A stretch of DNA of 39,970 nucleotides from Firmicutes bacterium UBA5286. Lineage in GTDB: Bacteria > Bacillota > Proteinivoracia > UBA4975. This document shows positions 6,493 through 14,615 of this stretch, one piece after another. Position numbers and translations under genes: made by a program. Position 1 is the first letter of the stretch. Every line of letters starts with the position of its first letter. Below the pieces are notes generated by a model. The model saw only the letters and a list, made by a program, of their open reading frames with translations. It did not search any database and was not told the DNA's origin. Location: NCBI GenBank assembly GCA_002408465.1, contig DHSM01000015.1, positions 1 through 39,970 of the forward strand. The letters run 5' to 3'.

Positions 6493-7950
6493 GTGAAAAA
6501 GGTTTTTGCCGTTATGTTGGCTGTTTTACTGTCAATGACAGCCATAGTCTATGCGGCACCGCCTGTTGAGGTCGAAAAGGTTTCTGTCATCATCGGTCTC
6601 TCCAATGAGAATGGCAGAGCGTCGATAGCTTCTATAGGCGGCAAGATTCAAAGAGAATTTAAGTTTATCAATGCAGTCCAAGTAGAGTTGCCCAAGGTTG
6701 CAGTGGAGAAAATGAGGGACGCCAGGGGCATCGAGTTTGTCGAGCCGGATTATGAGGCTCAGGCTTATGCCCAAACCGTTCCCTGGGGAATCGAACATGT
6801 CAACGCGCCGGATGTTCATAGCGCGGGTTTTAAGGGTTCTGGAATCAAAGTGGCTGTACTGGATACTGGAATTCTCACCAGCCATGCAGATTTGCAGGTT
6901 ACAGGAGGCTATGATACTACTGGCACAGGCAGCTACAATGATGACAACGGTCATGGCACTCACGTTGCCGGCACGATAGCAGCCTTAGACAACACCATTG
7001 GTGTCTTGGGTGCCGCTCCAAGTGCTCAGCTGTATGCTGTAAAAGTTTTGAACAGTGCAGGCAGCGGAACCTACAGCAATATCATTGCCGGCATTGAGTG
7101 GGCCATTAACAATGATATTGATGTCATCAATATGAGCCTGGGCGGGAGCTCAGGATCCACCGCTTTGGAGCAGGCCTGTAATTCGGCATATAACGCTGGT
7201 ATTTTGGTTGTTGCAGCTGCAGGCAATGAAGGCACATCTGCCGGCACAACCGAATGCATCGGCTATCCAGCCAAATACTCTTCAGTGATGGCCGTTGGTT
7301 CCATTACTTCCAGCAATGTCCGCTCCTCTTTTTCCAGTACCGGTTCAACCCTGGAAATCATGGCTCCGGGTTCAAGTATTTACAGCACCACTTACAACGG
7401 CAGTTACGGAACCATGAGCGGCACATCCATGGCCTGCCCTCACGTGGCAGGTGTGGCCGCCTTGGTATGGAGCGCTAAGCCCAGCCTGACAAATGTTCAG
7501 CTGCGCAATGCACTAAACTTAACTGCCAATGACATGTGGAATGATTCCTGGCGCTATGGCAATGGCCTTGTCGATGCCTGGGCCGCATACCAATATGTCA
7601 CCGGTGGGGTGATTCCCGATCCTGATCCAGACCCCGATCCCGAACCAGCGTATTTAAATGTGAGTATTTCCACCAACTACAGTTATTATTTCATGTACGA
7701 AACCATGCGCATGACAGTTACAGTTAGAGATGAGAATAACGCCTTGGTTCCCGAAGCTAATGTAACCCTTAATCTTACTACCGCCTCAGGCAATGTGCGA
7801 CAGGGCTCTGGATATACCAATTCCAGCGGCGCCATCACATTTAGCTATACCATTTCCTATTATGACGGCAGAGGATATTACACGATAAATGCCACTGCCA
7901 CAAAAGGCACTGCCACCGGATCTGCTACCAAGACGGTGCGGGTTTACTGA
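6493..7950 (+). CDS. Secreted subtilisin-like serine protease (S8)
   Basis: 485 aa. GTG 6493 is preferred: AGGGGG (6478-6483) sits 9 bases before it, and it gives a clean signal peptide (KKVFAVMLAVLLSMTAIVYA) instead of extra residues from ATG 6475. An I9-type propeptide (about 27-90) is followed by the catalytic domain with Asp124 (VAVLDTG), His154 (NGHGTHVAG), oxyanion Asn245 (AAGNEG) and Ser312 (GTSMACPH), all intact. A Pro-Asp repeat linker (about 376-386) leads to a C-terminal Ig-like beta-sandwich of about 95 residues, probably for substrate or wall binding. Exported endopeptidase. Monocistronic, closed by a terminator at 7960. Confidence 0.93.
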   Translation: MKKVFAVMLAVLLSMTAIVYAAPPVEVEKVSVIIGLSNENGRASIASIGGKIQREFKFINAVQVELPKVAVEKMRDARGIEFVEPDYEAQAYAQTVPWGIEHVNAPDVHSAGFKGSGIKVAVLDTGILTSHADLQVTGGYDTTGTGSYNDDNGHGTHVAGTIAALDNTIGVLGAAPSAQLYAVKVLNSAGSGTYSNIIAGIEWAINNDIDVINMSLGGSSGSTALEQACNSAYNAGILVVAAAGNEGTSAGTTECIGYPAKYSSVMAVGSITSSNVRSSFSSTGSTLEIMAPGSSIYSTTYNGSYGTMSGTSMACPHVAGVAALVWSAKPSLTNVQLRNALNLTANDMWNDSWRYGNGLVDAWAAYQYVTGGVIPDPDPDPDPEPAYLNVSISTNYSYYFMYETMRMTVTVRDENNALVPEANVTLNLTTASGNVRQGSGYTNSSGAITFSYTISYYDGRGYYTINATATKGTATGSATKTVRVY

Positions 7951-7958
7951 CAGTCTTG

Positions 7959-7985
7959 ACCCCCGAATTTCGGGGGGTTTCTTTT
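7959..7985 (+). terminator. Terminator of the protease gene
   Basis: CCCCCG (7960-7965) and CGGGGG (7971-7976) around AATTT, followed by a T-rich stretch. Confidence 0.85.
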
Positions 7986-8060
7986 GTTAAAGGGAGTGTT
8001 TTTCGAGCCGTCTCCCATTACCAATACTAGGTGGCAATCCCTTAGATAAATGAAAAAAAA

Positions 8061-8099
8061 TATAGCAGCCATTGGGAAGATTGGCCAATGGCTGCTATA
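8061..8099. repeat. Perfect 15-bp inverted repeat ahead of the MurE paralogue
   Basis: TATAGCAGCCATTGG (8061-8075) and its exact complement (8085-8099) enclose a 9-base loop. The left flank is a run of eight As, so on the minus strand the hairpin is followed by eight Ts and would be a strong terminator. No minus-strand gene ends there. On the plus strand it lies about 95 bases before the chosen start codon. Confidence 0.7.
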
Positions 8100-8194
8100 T
8101 TTGGCAGGTCAAAAGCAGCGAAAACCAGCAGGAACTTGCAGTCCAGATGGCGAATAAGACAAGCAGCCATGGAGATAGAAAAGAGGGTCTTAAA

Positions 8195-9697
8195 TTGAAT
8201 GGTGAAAAAAAACAAGACCAACTGATGTTGACCAGTCTGCTGGAAGGTGTCAGTCATACAGTTATTGGCAATACAGATAAAATTAAAATCAATAATATAT
8301 GGTGCGACTCAAGAAAAGCAACACCAGGCAGCCTGTTTGTGTGTTTGTCTGGCGCCAGGTATGACGGCCATGAATTTGCTGCCGATGCCATTAAGCTTGG
8401 CGCTTCAGCTCTGATGGTTGAGCACAGGTTGGATTTGGCCTGCCCGCAGATTGTGGTCGAAAACACCCGCAAGTCTTTAGCTAAGATTGCAGTCAATTTT
8501 TACAACCATCCCTACAGGGATTTGACCCTCATGGGCGTAACCGGCACTAACGGCAAGACTACTATTGTCCATATGTTGAAATCAATTATGGGACAAGTTG
8601 CCTTGTCGGCAATGATTGGCACTATTGGCGTAAAAATCGGCGAGGGCGATTATTTCGCCACTGGCAATACTACCCCTGAGTCATTGGAGCTGCAGTTCCA
8701 GCTGCGGAAAATGGCAGATCAGGGAGTGGCTTATGTGGCAGCTGAAGTCAGTTCCCAGGGGCTGGCAAAATACAGATTTGACCACTCTCTTGTAGATGCT
8801 GCTATTTTCACAAATCTCACCTGGGACCATATGGACTACCATAAGACTATGGAGCATTATTTTGCCTGCAAGGCCAAACTTTTTCAACAAATAAAACCTG
8901 GAGGCATTGCTGTCATCAACATTGACGACCCCTATGGGCAAAAATTAACCGCACTGACCAAGGGGCGGCTGGTGACTTACAGCCTGCAAAAGAGTGCCGA
9001 TTGCACTGCGGCAATTATTGAACGTCAGGCTACTGGCACCAAAATTAAATTCTGCTTGGGTGAAGACTCCTTTGAGGTGGTTGTCCCTATTCTCTTTGAC
9101 TATAATGTTTACAACGCCCTGGCGGCAGCAGCTACTGCCTGGGGGCTGGGCATATCCCCTGAGGTAATTCGTGTGGGGCTGGAGCAATTGCACCAGGTTC
9201 CCGGACGCATGGAAAAGGTGGATTTTGGCCAGAATTATGGCATTTTTATCGACTTTGCCCATACCCCTGATGCTTTGGAGAAGGTGCTGAAGGGCCTGAA
9301 AAACCTTGTAAAAAAGCGCTTGATTGTAGTTTTTGGCTGTGTGGGCAACGGCGATCGGGACAAACGGCCGCAAATGGCAGCCATTGCTGAGGGCTATGGT
9401 GATACAGTTATTGTTACAAGTACGCAGCCAAAATATGAAGATCCAGATGCCATTATTGATGAAATTATTCAAGGTTTTTCAGGCAATAATTACATCCGCA
9501 TTGTCCAGCGGGAGCAGGCAGTGGAAAAGGCCCTGTCCGTTGCCCGCGCTGGAGATATTGTGATCCTGGCCGGGTTTGGCCATCAAAAGTACAAGCTAAT
9601 GAAGGGAAAAGCCACTCCCTATTCGGATTTTCAGGCAGTGGCCGGTTACTTTCTGAAAGCTGCTCAACAGGAAACTGCAGGCACCGAGACTATTTAA
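8195..9697 (+). CDS. MurE-like Mur ligase (paralogue of UDP-MurNAc-tripeptide synthetase)
   Basis: 500 aa from TTG 8195, 7 bases after GAGGG; this puts the first conserved block (LTSLLEGV) where MurE proteins begin, while an upstream ATG would read through the inverted repeat. Three Mur ligase domains are present: N-terminal (CDSRKATPGSLFVCLSG), central ATPase with P-loop GVTGTNGKTT and 'TNLTWDHMDYH', and C-terminal. Canonical meso-diaminopimelate enzymes carry DNPR in the C-terminal domain; here the position reads 'TSTQPKYEDP'. The usual GKGHE reads GFGHQ. The gene stands alone, not in a mur/fts cluster. I infer an ATP-dependent amino-acid ligase with changed or unknown acceptor specificity rather than the main MurE. 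Confidence 0.8.
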   Translation: MNGEKKQDQLMLTSLLEGVSHTVIGNTDKIKINNIWCDSRKATPGSLFVCLSGARYDGHEFAADAIKLGASALMVEHRLDLACPQIVVENTRKSLAKIAVNFYNHPYRDLTLMGVTGTNGKTTIVHMLKSIMGQVALSAMIGTIGVKIGEGDYFATGNTTPESLELQFQLRKMADQGVAYVAAEVSSQGLAKYRFDHSLVDAAIFTNLTWDHMDYHKTMEHYFACKAKLFQQIKPGGIAVINIDDPYGQKLTALTKGRLVTYSLQKSADCTAAIIERQATGTKIKFCLGEDSFEVVVPILFDYNVYNALAAAATAWGLGISPEVIRVGLEQLHQVPGRMEKVDFGQNYGIFIDFAHTPDALEKVLKGLKNLVKKRLIVVFGCVGNGDRDKRPQMAAIAEGYGDTVIVTSTQPKYEDPDAIIDEIIQGFSGNNYIRIVQREQAVEKALSVARAGDIVILAGFGHQKYKLMKGKATPYSDFQAVAGYFLKAAQQETAGTETI

Positions 9698-9721
9698 CTT
9701 CATGCTAACTAATCTAATCTC

Positions 9722-9753
9722 ATCCTGGAAAGACTTTAATCCGGGATTTTTTT
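9722..9753 (+). terminator. Terminator of the MurE-like gene
   Basis: ATCCTGG (9722-9728) pairs with CCGGGAT (9741-9747), one G-U pair, followed by seven Ts. Confidence 0.75.
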
Positions 9754-9781
9754 ATCATTTTGTTGCCTAAGGGGGAATCTA

Positions 9782-10264
9782 ATGTCTAAAAATTTGCCGG
9801 CTGCTGTTCTAATCGCAGGGACATTGGCAGTGCTGTTGTTGACTGCAGGAGCGCAATTCATCTTGTTTGGAGGTGAAGATTTGGCGATGAAACCATTGGA
9901 GATATTGCCTGATTCAGAGGTTCCCCGGGAAATACTGATATGGCTGGACAAAGATAAATACAGCGAAGGTTATGGGGCGTTTTTTCGGGAGGGAGATTTG
10001 TTCCTGGCCGTCAGGATGGGAGAGCGCCCTACCGGCGGATATGCGGTGTTTCTTGGCAACCCAAGGCTGGAGAAGGCGGAGGCGGTTGTAACAGCAGAGT
10101 TCAGGCGGCCGAAGCCATGGGATATGGTTACCCAGGTCCTTACATATCCCCGGACGGTGGTCAGAATTGCCTCTGCTGGCAGATGTCCGGCCTCGGCGCT
10201 GTTTCTTGCCGTGGACGGGTCGGTGCTGGCCCGTGTAGAAGTGGTCTTCCTGGATCAAGAATAG
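9782..10264 (+). CDS. PrcB-like protein with N-terminal membrane anchor
   Basis: 160 aa, ATG 9782 behind AAGGGGG. A hydrophobic N-terminal segment (about 5-30) is a signal anchor. The C-terminal half carries the pattern of the PrcB C-terminal domain: 'GERPTGGYAVFLG' followed about 40 residues later by 'MVTQVLTYPRTVVRI'. The family was named from a spirochaete protease complex subunit and is widespread in Firmicutes as exported proteins of unknown action. It lies between two unrelated genes, so no operon partner helps. Confidence 0.68.
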   Translation: MSKNLPAAVLIAGTLAVLLLTAGAQFILFGGEDLAMKPLEILPDSEVPREILIWLDKDKYSEGYGAFFREGDLFLAVRMGERPTGGYAVFLGNPRLEKAEAVVTAEFRRPKPWDMVTQVLTYPRTVVRIASAGRCPASALFLAVDGSVLARVEVVFLDQE

Positions 10265-10333
10265 GCAGCTGTTGAATAAATATCTTTTGCCTTTTGCGGT
10301 TAAACTGTAATTAGTCAAAGTGAGGTGAGAGAT

Positions 10334-10462
10334 ATGACCCGGTGCAGGGATTGTGCGAACTTTATTCCTGAAAAAGGGGAAAATGGCCGCTGTTTTGGCA
10401 AGCCTGTAAAGGCGAATACGAGTTCCCGCAACTGCCCCAGAGACTCTTTTAAACCTTGCTAA
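10334..10462 (+). CDS. Small cysteine-rich protein, 42 aa
   Basis: ATG 10334 has a strong Shine-Dalgarno (GTGAGGTGAG, 10320-10329) and stops at 10460. The peptide has five cysteines: CRDC near the N-terminus, then CFGKP, NCPRD and a C-terminal Cys. The Cys-x2-Cys ... Cys ... Cys spacing suggests a small metal-binding knuckle. I recognise similar short 'RCxDCxxFxP...CFG' proteins only as hypothetical. It shares a bidirectional terminator with ychF, which supports its being a real transcribed gene. Confidence 0.65.
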   Translation: MTRCRDCANFIPEKGENGRCFGKPVKANTSSRNCPRDSFKPC

Positions 10463-10500
10463 AAAAATAAACCCGTCTCACCCGGAGACGGGTTTTCCTT
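10463..10500. terminator. Bidirectional terminator
   Basis: ACCCGTCTC (10471-10479) and GAGACGGGT (10485-10493) form a perfect 9-bp stem, with As on the left and Ts on the right. It serves the small Cys-rich gene on plus and ychF on minus. Confidence 0.88.
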
Positions 10501-10506
10501 TTGAGA

Positions 10507-11562
10507 CTAGACGTTAAAGCGAATGTGGACAATGTCTCCGTCCTGGACAATGTAGTCTTTGCCCACTAACTGAGCAAGCCCCTTTTCCTTGACGGCGGCT
10601 TCGCTGCCCAATTGGATGAGATCCTCATAGCTCAAAACATCGGCACGGATGAAGCCTCTTGCCAGGTCGCTGTGTATGGTTCCCGCTGCATCGACGGCAG
10701 TGCCCCCCTGTTTGAGGGCCCAGGCCCGGACTTCATCGCTGCCTACAGTAAAGAAAGCGATGAGGCCAAGAAGGGTATATGCTTCCCGGGCTACAAGCGC
10801 TGTTCCCGGCTCCAGAATATTGAGCTCCTCCAGGAATACTTTCTGTTCTTCTGTGCTCAGCTGGGAGATTTCCTTTTCAATTTGGGCAGAGAGGGTAAGC
10901 AAGCGCCAGCCCTTTTCCTGGCTGATAGCCATCAGCTTATCCAGCCACTGGGGGGTTGTTCCCAAATCTGCTTCATCTAGGTTTACCACCAGCAGCTGAG
11001 GTTTGTCGGTAAAGAAGATGAGACCTTGGAGTTGCTGCTGTTCTTCTTCAGTCAGCGGCAGCAGGGACATAGGTTTTTCATCCAGCAGGTGCTCCATACA
11101 TTTTTCCAGCACCGGCAGCTGCTCCTTGCCAGGCCCCTTGGTCTTGGAGGAACTCTTAATCCGGTCGAGACGGGTTTCAACCAGGGCCATGTCCGCCAAG
11201 AGCAGCTCATGGTTGACGATGTTGAAATCCCGGATGGGATCGATTGAGCCCAGGGGATGGGGGTAATCGCCTTCAAAGGCCCTGATTACGTGAATTAGGG
11301 CCTGGGCTGGACGAATGGAGTCCAGAAAAGCTGCGCTTTTGCCTGTTCCCTCGCTGAGGCCGGCCAGGTCAGTCACCTGAATTTGCCCGTATACAGTCTT
11401 GCGGGGCTGGTACATGGCGCTCAGCCTATCAACCCGGCTGTCGGGGACATTGGCCATGGCAATGGCCGAAGGCTTTCCCTCCGGAGGGGTGTAATTGGTT
11501 AGCAGTGTAAACAAAGTTGTTTTTCCGGACTGGGGCAAGCCTACAATTCCACATGTGAGCAC
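10507..11562 (-). CDS. ychF: YchF-family (Obg-like) P-loop ATPase
   Basis: 351 aa. GTG at 11562 is chosen because AGGAG (11576-11572) lies 9 bases upstream; an in-frame TTG at 11571 touches the Shine-Dalgarno. The P-loop reads GLPQSGKTTLF, where most YchF proteins have GLPNVGKSTLF. Switch II (DLAGL), the NLDEAD nucleotide motif and the C-terminal TGS domain (GKDYIVQDGDIVHIRFNV) are normal. YchF binds ATP rather than GTP and associates with the ribosome, with roles in translation fidelity and stress. Length is about 10 residues below the usual 363. The altered P-loop suggests the second YchF subgroup, which coexists with the standard one in some clostridia. Confidence 0.85.
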   Translation of the reverse strand: MLTCGIVGLPQSGKTTLFTLLTNYTPPEGKPSAIAMANVPDSRVDRLSAMYQPRKTVYGQIQVTDLAGLSEGTGKSAAFLDSIRPAQALIHVIRAFEGDYPHPLGSIDPIRDFNIVNHELLLADMALVETRLDRIKSSSKTKGPGKEQLPVLEKCMEHLLDEKPMSLLPLTEEEQQQLQGLIFFTDKPQLLVVNLDEADLGTTPQWLDKLMAISQEKGWRLLTLSAQIEKEISQLSTEEQKVFLEELNILEPGTALVAREAYTLLGLIAFFTVGSDEVRAWALKQGGTAVDAAGTIHSDLARGFIRADVLSYEDLIQLGSEAAVKEKGLAQLVGKDYIVQDGDIVHIRFNV

Positions 11563-11695
11563 AGCGTTCAACTCCTAAAGAAATATGTTAACTGACTTAT
11601 TAACTATAGCATATTTTTTGCAGTTGGGACAAGGATAAGCCCATGAAACTGCGGTATACTACTAACAAATTAGCATCATTTTTTGCCGGTTATAT

Positions 11696-11724
11696 TTCAC
11701 TTTTTTCATCATTAAGAGTATAAT
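11696..11724 (+). promoter_or_regulatory. Promoter of the CofE-like/NadE operon
   Basis: TTCACT (11696-11701), a 17-base spacer and TATAAT (11719-11724). The predicted start lies about 20 bases before the gene. Confidence 0.6.
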
Positions 11725-11750
11725 CAGGGCAGCGATAGCTGAAAGGACTG

Positions 11751-12467
11751 ATGGAGTTGAGCGAAGCCAAAGGGCTGACTGTGGGACAAACCTGGCAGTC
11801 AGAGATTGAAAGCAACGGAAAAAAATATCTTCGCATTTTAGTCAAAACCCACTTTATCAAGGAAGGGGAAGATGTGGGCCAGGTAGCTGTCCGTTACCTG
11901 GAGGACATCTATCAGCCCGGAGATTGTGTAATTGTCAGCGAAAAAATGGTTGCCAACACCACAGGCCTGGCAATCGATCAAAGCCAAATTCATCCGGGTT
12001 GGTGGGCAAAAAGGCTGTATAAATTTGTCAAGCGCACCAAACACGGCAGGGGAATCGGAACACCGGAAAAAATGCAGGTTGCCATTGAGCTTGCTGGTCT
12101 ATGGCGCATCCTGCTGGCTACCTTTGTCAGCGCAATTACCAAGCTCTTTGGAGTTAAGGGCTGGTTTTACCGGGTGGCGGGAGATAAGGTCCGTTCCATC
12201 GATGGCCAAAGCGGCGGTCCCAACGGTCCTTATTGGACCAAGGTCATTCTGCCTCTGCCTGAACCCAACAAGACTGCCAGCGAGATTGCCGCTGCCTGCG
12301 GATATCCTGTAGTCATTGCCGATATCAATGACTTAGGGGGCAGCATTAAGGGCTGGTCTGATTCCGAAATGCGCAAGCACGATTTCGCTGATATTTTACG
12401 GGACAACCCTATGGGCCAGACAATTACCATGACTCCACTTGCCCTAGTGAGGGAAGCAGCTAAATAA
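11751..12467 (+). CDS. CofE-like (F420-0:glutamyl ligase family) protein
   Basis: 238 aa. The fold is suggested by 'YLEDIYQPGDCVIVSEKMVANTTG', 'AGDKVRSIDGQSGGPNGPYWTKVILP' and 'PVVIADINDLGGSIKG', blocks shared with coenzyme F420-0:L-glutamate ligase. No F420 pathway genes are nearby, and related stand-alone proteins are common in Firmicutes without F420, so the substrate is unknown. ATG 11751 lies only 3 bases after AAAGGA; the TTG two codons later has better spacing, so the start is uncertain. The stop overlaps the next ATG (TAATG), which implies coupled translation. Confidence 0.68.
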   Translation: MELSEAKGLTVGQTWQSEIESNGKKYLRILVKTHFIKEGEDVGQVAVRYLEDIYQPGDCVIVSEKMVANTTGLAIDQSQIHPGWWAKRLYKFVKRTKHGRGIGTPEKMQVAIELAGLWRILLATFVSAITKLFGVKGWFYRVAGDKVRSIDGQSGGPNGPYWTKVILPLPEPNKTASEIAAACGYPVVIADINDLGGSIKGWSDSEMRKHDFADILRDNPMGQTITMTPLALVREAAK

Positions 12468-13654
12468 TGCGCTTTATCGTCAGCGCCTGTTTGCTGGGCT
12501 GCAGCTGTAAATATAATGGCGGGAGCAACAGCAACCCCGCGGTGATCAAATTTCTGGCCGGCAAAGACTTCATTGCCTTCTGCCCCGAAGTGGAGGGAGG
12601 CCTGCCCACTCCCAGGGAGCCTTCGGAAATAACGGGCGGCAGCGGCACTGAGGTCTTAAAAGGCTGTGCTTCTGTCCTGACTGAGTCGGGGAAAGACACA
12701 AGCAGGCATTTTCTCCGAGGGGCGGGAATTGCTGTGCAAAAGGCCCTGGATTTCGGCGCCCGGGCGGCAATTCTCAAGGAGCGCAGTCCCAGCTGCGGCG
12801 TCCGCGCTATTTATGACGGCAGTTTCAGCGGGTCAGCTGTGCCCGGCCAGGGGGTGACCGCTGCCGCACTTGCCGCTGCCGGATTATTGCTTTTTAGCGA
12901 AGAAACCTTGCCTGAGGAGGGATTGGCCGTGGACTATCAGGTCGTAACCGAAAAAATCGTCGCCTGGCTCCAAGAAAAGATCAGTGCTGCCGGAGCCAAG
13001 GGCTGTGTCTTGGGCCTCAGCGGCGGCATCGATTCGGCAGTTGTGGCCGCTTTGGCCCAAAGAGCTTATCCCCAGGACACCCTGGCGGTTATCCTGCCGG
13101 TGGAAAGCAGTGCCGAGGATGTAGAGGATGCCTGGCTGGTGGCCCGTCATTTGGGTGTAAGAGCTGTTGAAATTAATCTGGACAAGGCATTTCGCTGCTT
13201 TATTGCCGCCCTGGAAACAAGCAGTGATTTAGCGGCAGACAGACTGGCGGTAGCTAATGCGAAGCCTCGCCTGCGCATGGCTGCCCTGTATTATCTGGCT
13301 GCCAGAAATAACTACCTGGTAGTGGGCACCGGCAACAAGTCGGAAATCGTCACCGGCTTTTTCACCAAGTATGGAGATGCCGGCGTCGATTTAGAGCCCA
13401 TGGGCGAGCTGGTCAAGACACAAGTTTGGGAACTGGCCCGGCATTTGCAATTGCCGGAAGAGATTATTGAAAAACGGCCTACAGCCGGCTTGTGGCCGGG
13501 GCAGACCGATGAAGATGAATTGGGCTTTTCCTACCGCCAGCTGGATGAATATATTCTGGCGGGAACCACCGATGCCGCGGCAGTTGAGAAAATCGAAAGG
13601 GCAATTCGCCGTTCCCGGCATAAACAGGAAATGCCACCGGTATGCCGCCTGTAA
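12467..13654 (+). CDS. nadE: Fusion of DUF523 with NH3-dependent NAD+ synthetase (NadE)
   Basis: 395 aa. Residues 1-145 are DUF523: SACLLGCSCKYNG, CPEVEGGLPTPREPSEI and KERSPSCG. Residues about 155-395 are NadE: P-loop SGGIDSAV, GTGNKSE, GFFTKYGDAGVDLEPMG and PTAGLWPGQTDE. NadE amidates nicotinic acid adenine dinucleotide with ammonia and ATP. No glutaminase domain is present. An internal GTG at 12929 sits 7 bases after GAGGAGGG, in frame and exactly at the NadE domain start, so free NadE of 241 aa may also be made. DUF523 is usually a separate protein of unknown function. Confidence 0.85.
   Translation: MRFIVSACLLGCSCKYNGGSNSNPAVIKFLAGKDFIAFCPEVEGGLPTPREPSEITGGSGTEVLKGCASVLTESGKDTSRHFLRGAGIAVQKALDFGARAAILKERSPSCGVRAIYDGSFSGSAVPGQGVTAAALAAAGLLLFSEETLPEEGLAVDYQVVTEKIVAWLQEKISAAGAKGCVLGLSGGIDSAVVAALAQRAYPQDTLAVILPVESSAEDVEDAWLVARHLGVRAVEINLDKAFRCFIAALETSSDLAADRLAVANAKPRLRMAALYYLAARNNYLVVGTGNKSEIVTGFFTKYGDAGVDLEPMGELVKTQVWELARHLQLPEEIIEKRPTAGLWPGQTDEDELGFSYRQLDEYILAGTTDAAAVEKIERAIRRSRHKQEMPPVCRL
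12914..12931 (+). promoter_or_regulatory. Internal ribosome-binding site and GTG start for a stand-alone NadE
   Basis: GAGGAGGG (12914-12921), a 7-base spacer and GTG (12929-12931), in the frame of the DUF523-NadE gene and at the domain boundary. Confidence 0.55.
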
Positions 13655-13756
13655 CATACTTGTGATAGAAATATTATTTACTCTTAACCTATACCCCCGG
13701 GGGTTTGGGTATAATAAAGGTGACCAAAAGCTTCTCAAGTTAACCCCCTCTTTACT

Positions 13757-13782
13757 AATACGCGGCAACGCGTATTTTTTTT
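13757..13782 (+). terminator. Terminator of the NadE operon
   Basis: AATACGCG (13757-13764) and CGCGTATT (13769-13776) around a GCAA tetraloop, followed by Ts. Confidence 0.9.
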
Positions 13783-13844
13783 GGGCAAAATCCTTGGAAT
13801 ATGCTACTATATAAGTTAGAGCAATTAGAAAAGGAGAGATTACT

Positions 13845-14567
13845 ATGGCTGGCCATTCCAAATGGGCAAATATAAAGCATAAAAAAGCTCGCCAAGACGC
13901 AAGTCGGGGCAAGATTTTTACTAAAATCACCCGGGAAATATTAGTGGCTGTTCGCCATGGTGGCGCAGACCCTGACGCTAATATACAACTGCGTATGGTA
14001 CTGAACAAGGCCCGGGCAGCCAATATACCCAATGACAATATCAACCGGGCTATCGCCAGGGCTGTTGGCAGCAGTGAAAGCGACAACCTGGAAGAAATCA
14101 ACTACGAGGGTTATGGTCCTGGGGGAGTGGCTTTTTTACTGGATATATTAACTGATAACCGCAATCGCACTGCCGGGGAAATCCGCTATATCTTCTCCCG
14201 CAATGGCGGCAACCTGGGAGAGACTGGCTGTGTAGGCTGGATGTTTAAGCGCAAGGGCCTGATTCTAGTTGAAGAGGGTGCCGCCGACGAAGAAGAGTTA
14301 ATGTTGGCCGCCTTGGAGGCAGGGGCTGAAGATGTCCGGGACGTGGGGCAGGGCTGGGAAATAATCACCCTTCCCGAAAACCTTGAACCGGTCAAGGACG
14401 CTTTGGAAACGCTGGGGATGGTCCTGGCAGACGCCGAAATAACCATGCTGCCTGATACTTTCAGCGAGGGACCGGCCCAGGTTCTGGATCTGATTGATGC
14501 CCTTGAAGAACATGATGATGTGCAAAATGTGTACACCAATTGGGATATGCCCGAAGACCTGGAGTAA
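13845..14567 (+). CDS. yebC: YebC/PmpR family protein (TACO1-like)
   Basis: 240 aa, ATG 13845 behind AAGGAGAG. The N-terminus MAGHSKWANIKHKKA is the family signature and the length is standard. Members were described as DNA-binding regulators; recent work on relatives points to a role in translation of proline-rich stretches at the ribosome. The position upstream of bofC and the ruv genes matches the order in Bacillus. A weak promoter candidate (TTGGGC 13781, TACTAT 13805, 18-base spacer) overlaps the preceding terminator tail. Confidence 0.95.
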   Translation: MAGHSKWANIKHKKARQDASRGKIFTKITREILVAVRHGGADPDANIQLRMVLNKARAANIPNDNINRAIARAVGSSESDNLEEINYEGYGPGGVAFLLDILTDNRNRTAGEIRYIFSRNGGNLGETGCVGWMFKRKGLILVEEGAADEEELMLAALEAGAEDVRDVGQGWEIITLPENLEPVKDALETLGMVLADAEITMLPDTFSEGPAQVLDLIDALEEHDDVQNVYTNWDMPEDLE

Positions 14568-14615
14568 AACGCATAATAATTTCACCCCTGTGAAAAAATA
14601 ATCAAGGGTGATACT

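Noticed and set aside
7960..7976. Second SigI promoter (ACCCCC near the protease gene end)
   Set aside because: The C-run is the arm of a terminator and no correctly spaced CGWA with a downstream gene is present.
10612..11266. Plus-strand open frames opposite ychF
   Set aside because: They are antisense shadows of a well-supported YchF gene and lack ribosome-binding sites.
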